Origin: an uncultured Croceitalea sp.
GTDB lineage: Bacteria; Bacteroidota; Bacteroidia; Flavobacteriales; Flavobacteriaceae
Assembly: GCA_947503285.1 (NCBI GenBank)
Contig: CANNDD010000005.1
Location: 372,001-436,000 of the forward strand
DNA length: 64,000 bases
Direction: 5' to 3'
Part shown: piece by piece, positions 51,864 through 60,545 of the stretch
How positions within the stretch are numbered: the first letter of the stretch is position 1
How the letters are laid out: each line of letters opens with the position of its first letter
Made by a program: the position numbers and the translations under genes
Notes under the pieces: model-generated
The model's input: the letters and a program-made list of their open reading frames with translations, nothing else
Told to the model about the DNA's origin: nothing
Databases searched by the model: none

Positions 51864-52391
51864 ATGGCTAAAAACTTGAAAGTAGTGCTGTTAGGTTATA
51901 TGGCGAGTGGAAAATCAACCGTTGGAAGGGTGCTGGCCGAACGGTTGGGCATCGATTTTATTGATTTGGATGATGAGATTCAAAAGAACGTGAACAAATC
52001 GATACCTCAAATATTTACAGAAAAAGGAGAGCTTTTTTTCAGAAAAAAGGAATCAGAGGTCTTGAATGCCATTTTAGACCGTGAAGTTGACTTTGTGTTG
52101 TCTTTAGGGGGTGGCACACCTTGTTATGGCAGCAACATGGATGACATCTCTTCTAAGACCCAAAATTCAATTTATTTGAAGCTCAATGTAGGAAGTTTGG
52201 CAAATCGCATCGCTGCAGATAGGGAACAGCGTCCTCTGGTGGCCAAGATTTCACCTGATGACCTACCTGAATTTGTGGGGAAGCATTTATTTGAAAGGGC
52301 CCCTTTTTACCTTCGGGCGAACCACACCATAACATGCGATACCAAAACTATTGATGAAGTGGTCAATGAAGTAACCGCAATATTACTCTAA
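51864..52391 (+). CDS. aroK: Shikimate kinase
   Basis: Phosphorylates shikimate with ATP in the aromatic amino acid pathway. The 175-residue protein has the Walker A GYMASGKSTVGRVLAER, the shikimate-binding DFIDLDDEIQ, the catalytic-lid GLSLGGGTP-like VLSLGGGTPCYG, and the adenine-site/lid REQRPLVAK. Full length and complete. It ends within the 3' end of the convergent phosphoribosyltransferase gene (9-bp overlap). Confidence 0.95.
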   Translation: MAKNLKVVLLGYMASGKSTVGRVLAERLGIDFIDLDDEIQKNVNKSIPQIFTEKGELFFRKKESEVLNAILDREVDFVLSLGGGTPCYGSNMDDISSKTQNSIYLKLNVGSLANRIAADREQRPLVAKISPDDLPEFVGKHLFERAPFYLRANHTITCDTKTIDEVVNEVTAILL

Positions 52392-52880
52392 AAATACGGC
52401 GTCACTCTTCGATTTGAATTCCACACGAATATGTTCGTGCAAGGAAGTGGAAAGCGAGATACCCTTATAATCGGCTTTTACGGGGTACTTTTTGTGGTTT
52501 CTATTGACCAAAACGGCAGTCTTCAACTGTTTTAAAGGTGTCTTTAAAAAATGATGTACCCCATAAATCAAAGTAGTACCTGAATTCAAGACATCATCCA
52601 CCAAAACAATTGATTTGTCTTGATAATTTTCTTGCTTTAGCGATGTGCTAACGCCACTGTTCAAAGGATTTTTTTTATCCATTAGCACCTTGCAAAGTGT
52701 GATTTTTGAATCCGTTATTTTTTCAAGTACAGTGCTGATTTTTTTTGCGAATTTTAGTCCTCCACCTTCAATACCCGCGATAATAATCTCGGTTTCTTGA
52801 ACATTGGCCTCATATATTTGATAGGCAATACGTTTTATTTTGTGTTCTATTTCCTTATGGGTAAGAATTTGATTGACCAT
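52383..52880 (-). CDS. Type I phosphoribosyltransferase (PyrR-like)
   Basis: A 165-residue phosphoribosyltransferase. The PRPP loop is SIVLVDDVLNSGTTLIYGVH near residue 95, and a further site around IIAGIEGGGLKFAKKI binds the pyrophosphate. The length and order fit PyrR-like or hypoxanthine-type enzymes; a nucleobase specificity cannot be chosen from the sequence. Next gene upstream is the S4 protein, 30 bp away on the same strand. Confidence 0.85.
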   Translation of the reverse strand: MVNQILTHKEIEHKIKRIAYQIYEANVQETEIIIAGIEGGGLKFAKKISTVLEKITDSKITLCKVLMDKKNPLNSGVSTSLKQENYQDKSIVLVDDVLNSGTTLIYGVHHFLKTPLKQLKTAVLVNRNHKKYPVKADYKGISLSTSLHEHIRVEFKSKSDAVFLE

Positions 52881-52910
52881 ATCAAATGATTTTCACAAAG
52901 ATAAAATAGA

Positions 52911-53282
52911 TTATTCTGATTCATCGATATAATCATCAATATCACGTCGGTCTTTTTTTGTAGGCCGACCCATGCCTTTTTTACGATAATGATCCTTCGC
53001 ATATTTTAAGAGCTCGTTGTTTTCAAAAGCTTCTTTCGGCGTGGTATCTTTTCGATAAACGTTGACCAATTTTGCCCCGACACGACTCGTAGGCAGGTCT
53101 AAGACAGTAAGCTGATAATTGATTTGATTTTTTCGAACCACGAGTTTGTCCATTGGGTAAACCTCCCGAGAAGGCTTCACCACGGTATCATTTACCTTGA
53201 CATGGCCTTTTTTACAGGCTGTTGTGGCAATATTTCTCGTTTTAAAGTAACGGGTACACCATAAGAATTTATCGATGCGCAT
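52911..53282 (-). CDS. S4-domain RNA-binding protein (Hsp15-like)
   Basis: A 123-residue protein. The S4 domain fills the first 60 residues: MRIDKFLWCTRYFKTRNIAT, CKKGHVKVNDTVVKPSREVY and PMDKLVVRKNQINYQLTVLD. The rest is basic (YRKKGMGRPTKKDRRDIDDY), like Hsp15 proteins that bind stalled 50S subunits with nascent chains. It lies 30 bp before the phosphoribosyltransferase gene on the same strand. Confidence 0.9.
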   Translation of the reverse strand: MRIDKFLWCTRYFKTRNIATTACKKGHVKVNDTVVKPSREVYPMDKLVVRKNQINYQLTVLDLPTSRVGAKLVNVYRKDTTPKEAFENNELLKYAKDHYRKKGMGRPTKKDRRDIDDYIDESE

Positions 53283-53367
53283 GAAGGGTACAAATCTTTG
53301 TTAAGGCAAGAAACAAAAATAGTGGAAAATTGTATCTTGCGCGCCTTAAAGGTAATTTGGTTATTCT

Positions 53368-54354
53368 ATGAAAAATTTTCTCGTACTTATTGGTATTGGA
53401 TTAGTATTGGTCAGCTGTGGTGATGATGATGTTGGCGGAATTCCTGGTGAATCCCTGCCACCAAGGCCTCTTGCTGAGGTAGCTGCTGAGAACGATGCCG
53501 AAATACAAGAGTATTTGAGTACACATTTCTACAATTATGATGAATTTCAAAATCCGCCAGCGGATTTTGATTTTAGGATAGTTATAGACACCATTGCTGG
53601 CGAGAATAGTGATAGAACCCCACTGCTGGAACAAGTTTCCTCCGCAACGGTAAATGTATCTTCTTTTGAGTTCAGGCTTAGCGATGAACAATTGGATGTG
53701 CCACATACATTTTATTATTTAGAGGCCGATGAGGGCATCGGGGTTTCGCCGACTATTGCAGATTCAACCTTTGTGCAGTTTGAAGGTTCTTTATTGAACG
53801 GAACGGTTTTCTCAGGAATCAATAATAATGGTGAGTGGTTTGATCTGGCCCGTATTCAAGCACCGCTTCAAGGTTTAAGGGGGTTTGCAGAAGGTATGGT
53901 GAAATTACAATCAGGAGGGGCTATCATAACAAATCCTGATGGAACTTTCAATGTAGACCAGCCTGGGATTGGGTTGGTTATTTTCCCTTCAGGATTAGGG
54001 GCATTTAACTCCAATGTGGCTGCAATTCCCAACAGTCAGTTCAATCCGGTAATTTTTAGACTTAAATTACTTTTGGTCAATCCAACAGATCACGATAACG
54101 ACGGCATACCTTCAATTGACGAAGATTTAAATGGAAATGGTTATTTGTTTGACGATAACTCAGATGAGGAAAGCGAAATCGAATTAGGTGGTAACAATGC
54201 ACCTTTGGTTTCTGACTTTCAAGATTTTGATGATGATAACGACGGAGTATCAACAAGGGATGAAATATCAGACGAAGATGGAAATATCATATTTCCTTAT
54301 CCAGACTCGAATAATGATGGAATACCCGATTATTTAGATCCAGATACAAATTAA
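53368..54354 (+). CDS. FKBP-type-like lipoprotein with Ca2+-binding repeat tail
   Basis: A 328-residue exported lipoprotein (lipobox GLVLVSCGD). The middle region has FKBP-type peptidyl-prolyl isomerase features: DSTFVQFEGSLLNGTVFSG, LQGLRGFAEGMVKLQSGG and LVIFPSGLGAFNSNVAAIPN. After residue 235 it has acidic repeats of thrombospondin type 3/EF-hand-like kind (DHDNDGIPSIDEDLNGNGYL, DFDDDNDGVSTRDEISDEDG, DSNNDGIPDYLDPDTN), which likely bind calcium and often occur in Bacteroidota surface proteins. It ends at a terminator shared with the opposing gene. Confidence 0.88.
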   Translation: MKNFLVLIGIGLVLVSCGDDDVGGIPGESLPPRPLAEVAAENDAEIQEYLSTHFYNYDEFQNPPADFDFRIVIDTIAGENSDRTPLLEQVSSATVNVSSFEFRLSDEQLDVPHTFYYLEADEGIGVSPTIADSTFVQFEGSLLNGTVFSGINNNGEWFDLARIQAPLQGLRGFAEGMVKLQSGGAIITNPDGTFNVDQPGIGLVIFPSGLGAFNSNVAAIPNSQFNPVIFRLKLLLVNPTDHDNDGIPSIDEDLNGNGYLFDDNSDEESEIELGGNNAPLVSDFQDFDDDNDGVSTRDEISDEDGNIIFPYPDSNNDGIPDYLDPDTN

Positions 54355-54380
54355 AAAAAGCCCCAGTTCGGGGCTTTTTT
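54353..54380. terminator. Bidirectional terminator between the FKBP-like and beta-barrel genes
   Basis: AAAAAGCCCC-AGTTC-GGGGCTTTTTT hairpin (54355-54380) with A and T runs on both sides, between convergent genes. Confidence 0.85.
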
Positions 54381-54383
54381 ATT

Positions 54384-54971
54384 TTATAGTTTCAATGAAA
54401 AACTTAAGATCAATTGATCTGGTCTGGTATCCACCCGATCACCATCTAGGGTGGTAATGTTCGAATTGATAAAACTGACCTCATTCTCACTGAACCCACG
54501 TTCATAACGTAGGTCAATACCAAACTTACCAAGGTTTACCCCGACACCAAGATTAAGGCCTACCGAAAAATCATTTTCAACATCATCAAAGGTGATACCG
54601 TCAAATTCAGTATCCAATAAGTATTGAAATGCTGGTCCGATGAAAGCGTGCAATGGTCCTATGACCTTCGTACCGACAAGAATGGGAACATCCAATTTCT
54701 GGATTTTTAGATCACCTTCATCATACCCCGAACTCGTATTGGTATAAACCAATTCAGGACGAACGTAGATACGATTGCCCAACTTGCCATAAACACCAAT
54801 GTGAAAACCGGCATTTCTATCAGGGTTTTCAAAGGCGTTTTGCGCATCATCGAAATAATCACCATTACCGTTGTAATTCAACCCTGCTTTAATACCAAAA
54901 CCTGATCCTGACTGAGAAAAAGCTGTAACACTACAAAGCGCTAGTGTCAAAACTAAAAGCGTTTTTTTCAT
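54384..54971 (-). CDS. Outer-membrane beta-barrel protein (PorT/OmpX-like)
   Basis: A 195-residue outer-membrane protein with a signal peptide (LTLALCSVTAFSQ) and eight or so beta strands of alternating pattern: GFGIKAGLNYNGNG, AGFHIGVYGKLGNRIYVRPE, HAFIGPAFQYLLD, FSVGLNLGVGVNLGKFGID and LILSFSLKL with the terminal aromatic or Leu residue needed for barrel assembly. It is of the small porin-like barrel type (PF13568) common in Bacteroidota. Function not known. Confidence 0.9.
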   Translation of the reverse strand: MKKTLLVLTLALCSVTAFSQSGSGFGIKAGLNYNGNGDYFDDAQNAFENPDRNAGFHIGVYGKLGNRIYVRPELVYTNTSSGYDEGDLKIQKLDVPILVGTKVIGPLHAFIGPAFQYLLDTEFDGITFDDVENDFSVGLNLGVGVNLGKFGIDLRYERGFSENEVSFINSNITTLDGDRVDTRPDQLILSFSLKL

Positions 54972-55076
54972 TTTTTCATTTTTTAGCCTATGAAATTTGA
55001 TAAGGCCTTATCAAACCCATAAGGTGTTCGTTTATCTAGTTACGAAGAAAACATAGGTCGAGGATGACCTATGGAT

Positions 55077-56030
55077 TTATTTTCTCTTCATTACTTTTAA
55101 AACGGCAGCTTCTATGGCTTTATTGTTAAGGCCATACTTATCCATCAATTGTTCTGGTGTTCCGCTTTCCCCAAAAGTATCTTGGGTGGCAACGAATTCT
55201 TGTGGTGCAGGGTGATGGGTAGCGAGGGTTCTTGATACGCTTTCGCCAAGTCCACCTAAATAATTATGTTCTTCCGCGGTGACTACACAGCCTGTTTTTT
55301 TAACAGAATCCAAAATGGCTTTTTCATCTAGTGGTTTTATAGTGTGTATATTGATTACTTCACATGAAACCCCCTGATTTTCCAAAGTTTCGGCAGCTAT
55401 AAGTGCTTGCCATACCAAGTGGCCCGTGGCGATAATGGTCACATCGGTACCTTCACTTAATAATAATGCCTTTCCGATTTCAAATTTTTGGTCAACAGGC
55501 GTAAAGTTGGCCACTTTTGGTCTTCCGAATCGAAGGTATACAGGGCCATGGTATTCTGCTATTGCCAGGGTAGCCGCTTTTGTTTGATTGAAATCACAAG
55601 GATTGATAACGGTCATGCCAGGCAGCATTTTCATTAAACCGATATCTTCAAGGATCTGATGCGTGGCCCCATCTTCACCTAGTGTAATTCCGGCATGCGA
55701 GGCACAGATTTTTACATTCTTATCAGAATAGGCAATAGACTGTCGAATTTGATCGTAAACACGGCCGGTGGCAAAATTGGCAAACGTACTTGCAAATGGA
55801 ATTTTTCCACCTATGGTAAGTCCTGCCGCAATACCCATCATATTGGCCTCGGCAATTCCAATTTGGAAAAATCGCTCAGGACTTTCTTTGATGAAAGTTT
55901 CAATTTTAAGAGATCCAACTAAATCGGCACAAAGTGCTACCACATTAGGGTTGGTTCTTCCCAACTCGGTCATTCCAGCTCCGTAACCACTTCGTGTATC
56001 TTGTTTTCCTTGATCTGTATATGTTGTCAT
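55077..56030 (-). CDS. Transketolase, C-terminal subunit
   Basis: The pyrimidine-binding and C-terminal domain half of a split transketolase, 317 residues. Family features are GYGAGMTELGRTNPNVVALC, RFFQIGIAEANMMGIAAGLT (with the TPP-activating Glu) and HAGITLGEDGATHQILEDIG, then the C-terminal domain VTAEEHNYLGGLGESVSRTL. It pairs with the N-terminal subunit 45 bp upstream. Together they work in the pentose phosphate pathway. A 1-deoxyxylulose synthase is excluded by the split form and by the motifs. Confidence 0.93.
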   Translation of the reverse strand: MTTYTDQGKQDTRSGYGAGMTELGRTNPNVVALCADLVGSLKIETFIKESPERFFQIGIAEANMMGIAAGLTIGGKIPFASTFANFATGRVYDQIRQSIAYSDKNVKICASHAGITLGEDGATHQILEDIGLMKMLPGMTVINPCDFNQTKAATLAIAEYHGPVYLRFGRPKVANFTPVDQKFEIGKALLLSEGTDVTIIATGHLVWQALIAAETLENQGVSCEVINIHTIKPLDEKAILDSVKKTGCVVTAEEHNYLGGLGESVSRTLATHHPAPQEFVATQDTFGESGTPEQLMDKYGLNNKAIEAAVLKVMKRK

Positions 56031-56075
56031 TTGAGTAATATTTGTTATCGTTTGTAATAGGAAATCAACTTGGGT

Positions 56076-56921
56076 TTAATAATCACCGAGCGTTTCTGGA
56101 TTTTGGGCCAATGCATTTTCCAATTGCTCGTCGTTGGGCGCTTTGCCATGCCATGCATGTGTATGCATCATAAAATCAACTCCGTTACCCATTACGGTAT
56201 TCAGTATGATACAAACTGGTTTTCCTTTACCAGTTCTACGCTTCGCTTCATTGAGTCCGTCAATGACTTGTTGAAGATCGTTTCCATCCTCAACTTCCAA
56301 AACGTCCCAACCGAAGACCCTGAATTTTTCGGCAACGTCACCTAAAGGAAGAACATCTTCGGTGCCACCATCTATCTGTTGCCTATTACGGTCGACCGTG
56401 GAAATTAAATTGTCTACCTTATTACCTGCGGCGTACATGATCGCCTCCCAATTCTGACCCTCTTGTAATTCGCCATCCCCATGTAGGCTGAAAACCAAAT
56501 GATCATCCCCGTTGAGTTTTTTTGCCAACGCGGCACCAATGGCAACGGACATACCTTGTCCTAAAGAACCGGATGCTACTCGAATTCCAGGTAAACCTTC
56601 ATGGGTGGTCGGGTGACCTTGAAGTCGGGAGTCAATCAATCTGAACGTGTTCAACTCGTCAACCGGAAAATAGCCTTTTCGCGCCAGAACACTATAAAAA
56701 ACGGGAGAAATGTGGCCGTTTGATAAAAAGAAAATATCCTCGTTTGAACCATCCATATCAAACCCTTCCTTTAAGTCCATTATCTCGTTGTACAGAGCCA
56801 CAAAAAATTCCGTACAGCCCAACGATGCACCAGGGTGTCCAGAACTGACCTTATGAACCATTCGAACAATATCACGTCTAACTTGAGAGACTAAATCATT
56901 TAATTCTTTGTTATTTGCCAT
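56076..56921 (-). CDS. Transketolase, N-terminal (TPP-binding) subunit
   Basis: The thiamine diphosphate-binding half of a split transketolase, 281 residues. The TPP/Mg2+ site is VFSLHGDGELQEGQNWEAIM (GDG...N), and HPGASLGCTEFFVALYNEIM, LSNGHISPVFYSVLARKGYF and GSLGQGMSVAIGAALAKKL are transketolase hallmarks with the catalytic His residues. It is the first gene of the two-gene unit; the C-terminal subunit follows. Confidence 0.94.
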   Translation of the reverse strand: MANNKELNDLVSQVRRDIVRMVHKVSSGHPGASLGCTEFFVALYNEIMDLKEGFDMDGSNEDIFFLSNGHISPVFYSVLARKGYFPVDELNTFRLIDSRLQGHPTTHEGLPGIRVASGSLGQGMSVAIGAALAKKLNGDDHLVFSLHGDGELQEGQNWEAIMYAAGNKVDNLISTVDRNRQQIDGGTEDVLPLGDVAEKFRVFGWDVLEVEDGNDLQQVIDGLNEAKRRTGKGKPVCIILNTVMGNGVDFMMHTHAWHGKAPNDEQLENALAQNPETLGDY

Positions 56922-56995
56922 AGTTTTATTTTTTCACTATCAAATTTAGTCGCATTCCTGAGCTAAAACAAACTTTAGGTTGAGATAATTCTTGA

Positions 56996-57026
56996 AGGTT
57001 TTCAACAGGGGTAGGTTTTCAACAGG
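56996..57026. repeat. Two 14-bp direct repeats, 17-bp period
   Basis: AGGTTTTCAACAGG occurs at 56996-57009 and 57013-57026. The pair is upstream of the tgt promoter and in the divergent region with the transketolase genes. Each carries TTTTCAACA, one base off a DnaA-box-like pattern. It could be a regulator site. Confidence 0.55.
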
Positions 57027-57053
57027 TAGTAACTTTATTTTTTTCTTAAGGAG

Positions 57054-57080
57054 TTGATGCTATTGAGATTCCTATATTTG
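57054..57080 (+). promoter_or_regulatory. Promoter of the tgt operon
   Basis: TTG (57054-57056) and TATATTTG (57073-57080) with 16 bp between, slightly short spacing. The tgt TTG start codon follows 17 bp after the box. Confidence 0.55.
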
Positions 57081-57097
57081 CCATCCAAAAGTACTAC

Positions 57098-58228
57098 TTG
57101 AAATATACCATTGAACATAAGGATGTCGCTACCAAGGCCAGGGCCGCAACATTAAGTACGGACCATGGTACCATCAAGACCCCGATTTTCATGCCAGTGG
57201 GTACGGTAGCCTCGGTCAAAGGGGTGCACCAACGTGAACTAAAAGAAGATATTGACCCCGATATCATACTTGGTAATACCTATCATTTATATCTCAGGCC
57301 GGGTATCGATATATTGGAAAAGGCCGGTGGCTTACACCGATTTATGGGATGGGACCGAAATATCTTGACAGATAGCGGGGGGTATCAGGTGTATTCCCTT
57401 TCGGGTACTAGAAAAATAAAGGAAGAAGGGGTGAATTTCAAGTCACACATCGACGGTTCAAATCATTTTTTCTCACCTGAAAGTGTGATGGAAGTGCAAC
57501 GTTCAATTGGTGCGGACATTATCATGGCCTTTGATGAGTGCACGCCTTACCCCTGTGATTATGCCTATGCAAAAAAATCAATGCATATGACCCATCGCTG
57601 GTTGGACAGGTGCATTGCCCATCTAGAAAAATCACCTGTAAAGTATGGGTATGACCAAGCATTTTTTCCCATAGTCCAAGGTTCTACCTATAAAGACCTA
57701 AGAAAGCAGTCTGCAGAATATATCGCTGAGGCTGGGGCAGTCGGTAACGCTATCGGGGGGCTTTCAGTTGGCGAGCCTGCCGAGGAATTGTATGCGATGA
57801 GCGAAATAGTATGTGGTATCTTGCCAGAGGATAAACCACGATATCTAATGGGGGTAGGTACGCCCATTAACATTCTTGAGAATATAGCACTTGGTGTTGA
57901 CATGTTCGATTGCGTGATGCCTACTCGAAATGCAAGAAATGGCATGTTATTTACCGCCCATGGAACTATAAACATTAAGAATAAGAAATGGGAAGATGAT
58001 TTTTCCCCCATCGATGAAATGGGAATTACATTTGTAGATACGGAATATTCAAAGGCATACTTACGTCATCTTTTTGCAGCGAATGAATATTTGGGCAAAC
58101 AAATCGCTACGATTCATAACTTGGGGTTTTACCTTTGGTTGACAAGACAGGCACGGCAACACATTATCGCAGGGGATTTTGCCGCCTGGAAAGATAAAAT
58201 GGTAAAACAAATGGATAAAAGGTTGTAA
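57098..58228 (+). CDS. tgt: tRNA-guanine transglycosylase, zinc cysteines missing
   Basis: Exchanges guanine at tRNA position 34 for preQ1 in queuosine formation. The 376-residue protein has NILTDSGGYQVYSLSGTRK with the substrate-binding Asp, ADIIMAFDECTPYP, GLSVGEPAEELYAM, and MFDCVMPTRNARNG with the catalytic Asp. The place of the usual CxCxxC zinc cysteines (about residues 307-316) reads MGITFVDTEYSKAY, so the zinc site is lost, as I recall for other Bacteroidota. It starts at TTG 57098, which gives the normal length. The permease gene overlaps its stop by 1 base. Confidence 0.93.
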   Translation: MKYTIEHKDVATKARAATLSTDHGTIKTPIFMPVGTVASVKGVHQRELKEDIDPDIILGNTYHLYLRPGIDILEKAGGLHRFMGWDRNILTDSGGYQVYSLSGTRKIKEEGVNFKSHIDGSNHFFSPESVMEVQRSIGADIIMAFDECTPYPCDYAYAKKSMHMTHRWLDRCIAHLEKSPVKYGYDQAFFPIVQGSTYKDLRKQSAEYIAEAGAVGNAIGGLSVGEPAEELYAMSEIVCGILPEDKPRYLMGVGTPINILENIALGVDMFDCVMPTRNARNGMLFTAHGTINIKNKKWEDDFSPIDEMGITFVDTEYSKAYLRHLFAANEYLGKQIATIHNLGFYLWLTRQARQHIIAGDFAAWKDKMVKQMDKRL

Positions 58229-59310
58229 TGCTGACCATTCTTGATAAGTACATACTAAAACGCTACTTGGTAACCTTTTTAGGGATGTTGCTACTGTTCG
58301 TACCCATTGGGATCATGGCCAACCTAGCTGAGAAAATTGGCAAGATCATCGACAATGAGGCACCGCTATCGGAAGTCATTGTCTTTTACGGTAATTTTAC
58401 TTTGGTAATTGGCAATCTGCTCTTACCCATATTCTTATTCCTTTCCATTATTTTCTTTACCTCGAAACTTGCCAGTAATACGGAGATTGTCGCCATTTTA
58501 AGTTCTGGGGTGTCATATTGGCGCTTTTTAAGACCTTATATGATAGGCGCGGCATTAGTGGCAATCCTTATCTTTTTTATGGGGATGTTCATTGTTCCCA
58601 ATGCCAGTATCGGGTTTAATGAATTTGAATACAAGTACTTTAAGAAAGGGAAGCAAAATCGGCAAACCACAAATATATTCACTCAGCTCAATGAGAATGA
58701 CTTCATTTATGTGAGCAGTTTCGATCCAGATAGACAAATAGGGTACAATTTTACCTATGAGCATTTTGGGGAAGGGGAGCAGCTCAAATGGAAGATCGCG
58801 GCACAAAATATCAGATGGGTTGAAAAGGATAGTTTGTATCGATTGACCTCCTATACAAAACGTAAGGTAAAAGATGGCTATGAACTGTTGGAAACGAAAC
58901 GAAAATTGGATACCGTATTTTCCTTTCAAATTAACGATTTGACACCCGTTTCCTATGTGGCAGATACCAAGAATCTTTTTGAGCTCAATGAATTTATCGA
59001 AGATCAGAAGCGAAAAGGCGCCTCAAATATCAATACCTATGTTCTGGTAAAATATAAAAGATGGGCTTTGCCCATAGCAGCTTTTGTTTTGACCATTATT
59101 GCCGTTGCGGTCTCTTCCGTAAAGCGAAGGGGTGGAATGGGCGTAAACTTGGCATTTGGTATCGGGGTGGCCTTTATCTACATCTTTTTTGATAAAGTAT
59201 TCGGTACTATGGCCGAACAATCTGGATTTTCGCCTTTACTGGCGGTCATTCTACCAAATGTGATCTTCGGGGTGTTGGGTATCTACCTGTTACAGAAAGC
59301 AAAACGTTAA
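58228..59310 (+). CDS. LptF/LptG family permease
   Basis: A 360-residue inner-membrane part of the LPS export ABC system. Six membrane helices are present, three at the start (KRYLVTFLGMLLLFVPIGIM; GNLLLPIFLFLSIIFFTS; FLRPYMIGAALVAILIFF) and three at the end (WALPIAAFVLTIIAVAVSSV; VNLAFGIGVAFIYIFFD; FSPLLAVILPNVIFGVLG), with a beta-rich periplasmic middle of about 150 residues. That is the LptF/G plan. It is coupled to tgt by TAATG. F or G cannot be told from this alone. Confidence 0.9.
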   Translation: MLTILDKYILKRYLVTFLGMLLLFVPIGIMANLAEKIGKIIDNEAPLSEVIVFYGNFTLVIGNLLLPIFLFLSIIFFTSKLASNTEIVAILSSGVSYWRFLRPYMIGAALVAILIFFMGMFIVPNASIGFNEFEYKYFKKGKQNRQTTNIFTQLNENDFIYVSSFDPDRQIGYNFTYEHFGEGEQLKWKIAAQNIRWVEKDSLYRLTSYTKRKVKDGYELLETKRKLDTVFSFQINDLTPVSYVADTKNLFELNEFIEDQKRKGASNINTYVLVKYKRWALPIAAFVLTIIAVAVSSVKRRGGMGVNLAFGIGVAFIYIFFDKVFGTMAEQSGFSPLLAVILPNVIFGVLGIYLLQKAKR

Positions 59311-59339
59311 TAAGAAGCTTGGCATATTGATCTATGGTG

Positions 59340-59369
59340 TTGAAGTATTTCAGACATTATATATATTTG
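59340..59369 (+). promoter_or_regulatory. Promoter of accA
   Basis: TTG (59340-59342) and TATATTTG (59362-59369) with 19 bp between, a near-perfect match, 54 bp before the accA ATG. Confidence 0.75.
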
Positions 59370-59423
59370 CGTACCGAACAGAACAAATTCATTTAACCAA
59401 CTCGACTTACAACAAACACTTAT

Positions 59424-60377
59424 ATGGAATATTTGGAATTTGAACTTCCCATTAAAGAACTTGAAGATCAGCTTCAAAAATGTATGATAATAGGGGAAGA
59501 AAGCGATGTTGACGTTACTGAAACGTGCCAACAAATCGAAAAGAAGCTAGCCGACACGAAAAAAGGTATTTATAAAAACTTAACGGCATGGCAACGGGTA
59601 CAACTGTCAAGACACCCAAATAGGCCTTACACCATGGATTACATCAATGCCATTTGCGGTGATACTTTTTTAGAATTGCATGGTGATAGAACCGTTGGTG
59701 ATGATAAGGCGATGATAGGTGGCCTAGGCAAGATAGGGGACCAAAGTTATATGTTCATAGGGCAACAGAAAGGGTACAACACAAAAACAAGGCAATATCG
59801 AAATTTTGGAATGGCAAACCCAGAAGGGTATCGAAAGGCATTGCGATTGATGAAGTCTGCGGAAAAATTCAACATTCCGGTGGTATGTTTTATAGACACC
59901 CCTGGCGCTTATCCTGGAATTGAAGCAGAAGAACGGGGCCAAGGTGAGGCGATTGCAAGAAACATACTTGAAATGACCCGTTTAAAAGTACCCATCATTG
60001 TGGTTATTATCGGTGAAGGTGCATCTGGAGGAGCTTTGGGTATTGGTGTAGGGGATAAGGTATTGATGTTGGAAAACACATGGTATTCCGTAATTTCCCC
60101 AGAGTCATGTTCTTCGATCCTATGGCGAAGTTGGGAGTATAAAGAGCAAGCTGCCGAAGCCTTGAAATTGACCGCGCCTGACATGAAAAAGTTGAAGTTG
60201 ATCGATGAAATCGTTCGAGAACCTTTGGGCGGTGCACACACCAATAGAGAAAAGACCTTTGAAACCGTAAAAAATAAGATTTCAGTTCATTTTGAAGAAT
60301 TAAAAAAGTTATCACCAAAAGAATTGGTCAATACGAGAATGGATAAATATGCCAATATGGGTGTTTTTAACGGCTGA
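59424..60377 (+). CDS. accA: Acetyl-CoA carboxylase carboxyltransferase subunit alpha
   Basis: The alpha half of the carboxyltransferase that moves CO2 from biotin to acetyl-CoA in fatty acid synthesis. The 317-residue protein has the N-terminal helix region [80 protein letters not shown] and [20 protein letters not shown], all AccA hallmarks. The gene is separate from accD, with its own promoter. Confidence 0.97.
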   Translation: MEYLEFELPIKELEDQLQKCMIIGEESDVDVTETCQQIEKKLADTKKGIYKNLTAWQRVQLSRHPNRPYTMDYINAICGDTFLELHGDRTVGDDKAMIGGLGKIGDQSYMFIGQQKGYNTKTRQYRNFGMANPEGYRKALRLMKSAEKFNIPVVCFIDTPGAYPGIEAEERGQGEAIARNILEMTRLKVPIIVVIIGEGASGGALGIGVGDKVLMLENTWYSVISPESCSSILWRSWEYKEQAAEALKLTAPDMKKLKLIDEIVREPLGGAHTNREKTFETVKNKISVHFEELKKLSPKELVNTRMDKYANMGVFNG

Positions 60378-60545
60378 CCCTGATTTTTTCGTTTTTGACA
60401 AAGACCTGCCTGTAATTCTTTTCTTATTTATTCGTGTTGTTAACAGATTTTACAAGTTATCAACAGTACTTTTGTTGAGTAACTGTGAATATCGAGGCGG
60501 TTTAAATTAATATTAACTAAAGGTTAATTCCATACTTTCGCACCC

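Noticed and set aside
55077-56921. Frameshifted transketolase
   Set aside because: The halves have proper start and stop codons and a 45-bp gap, and split transketolases are a normal form in many bacteria.
60378-60545. Replication origin before dnaB
   Set aside because: Only one DnaA-like box (TTATCAACA) is visible, with no box cluster and no dnaA or dnaN nearby.
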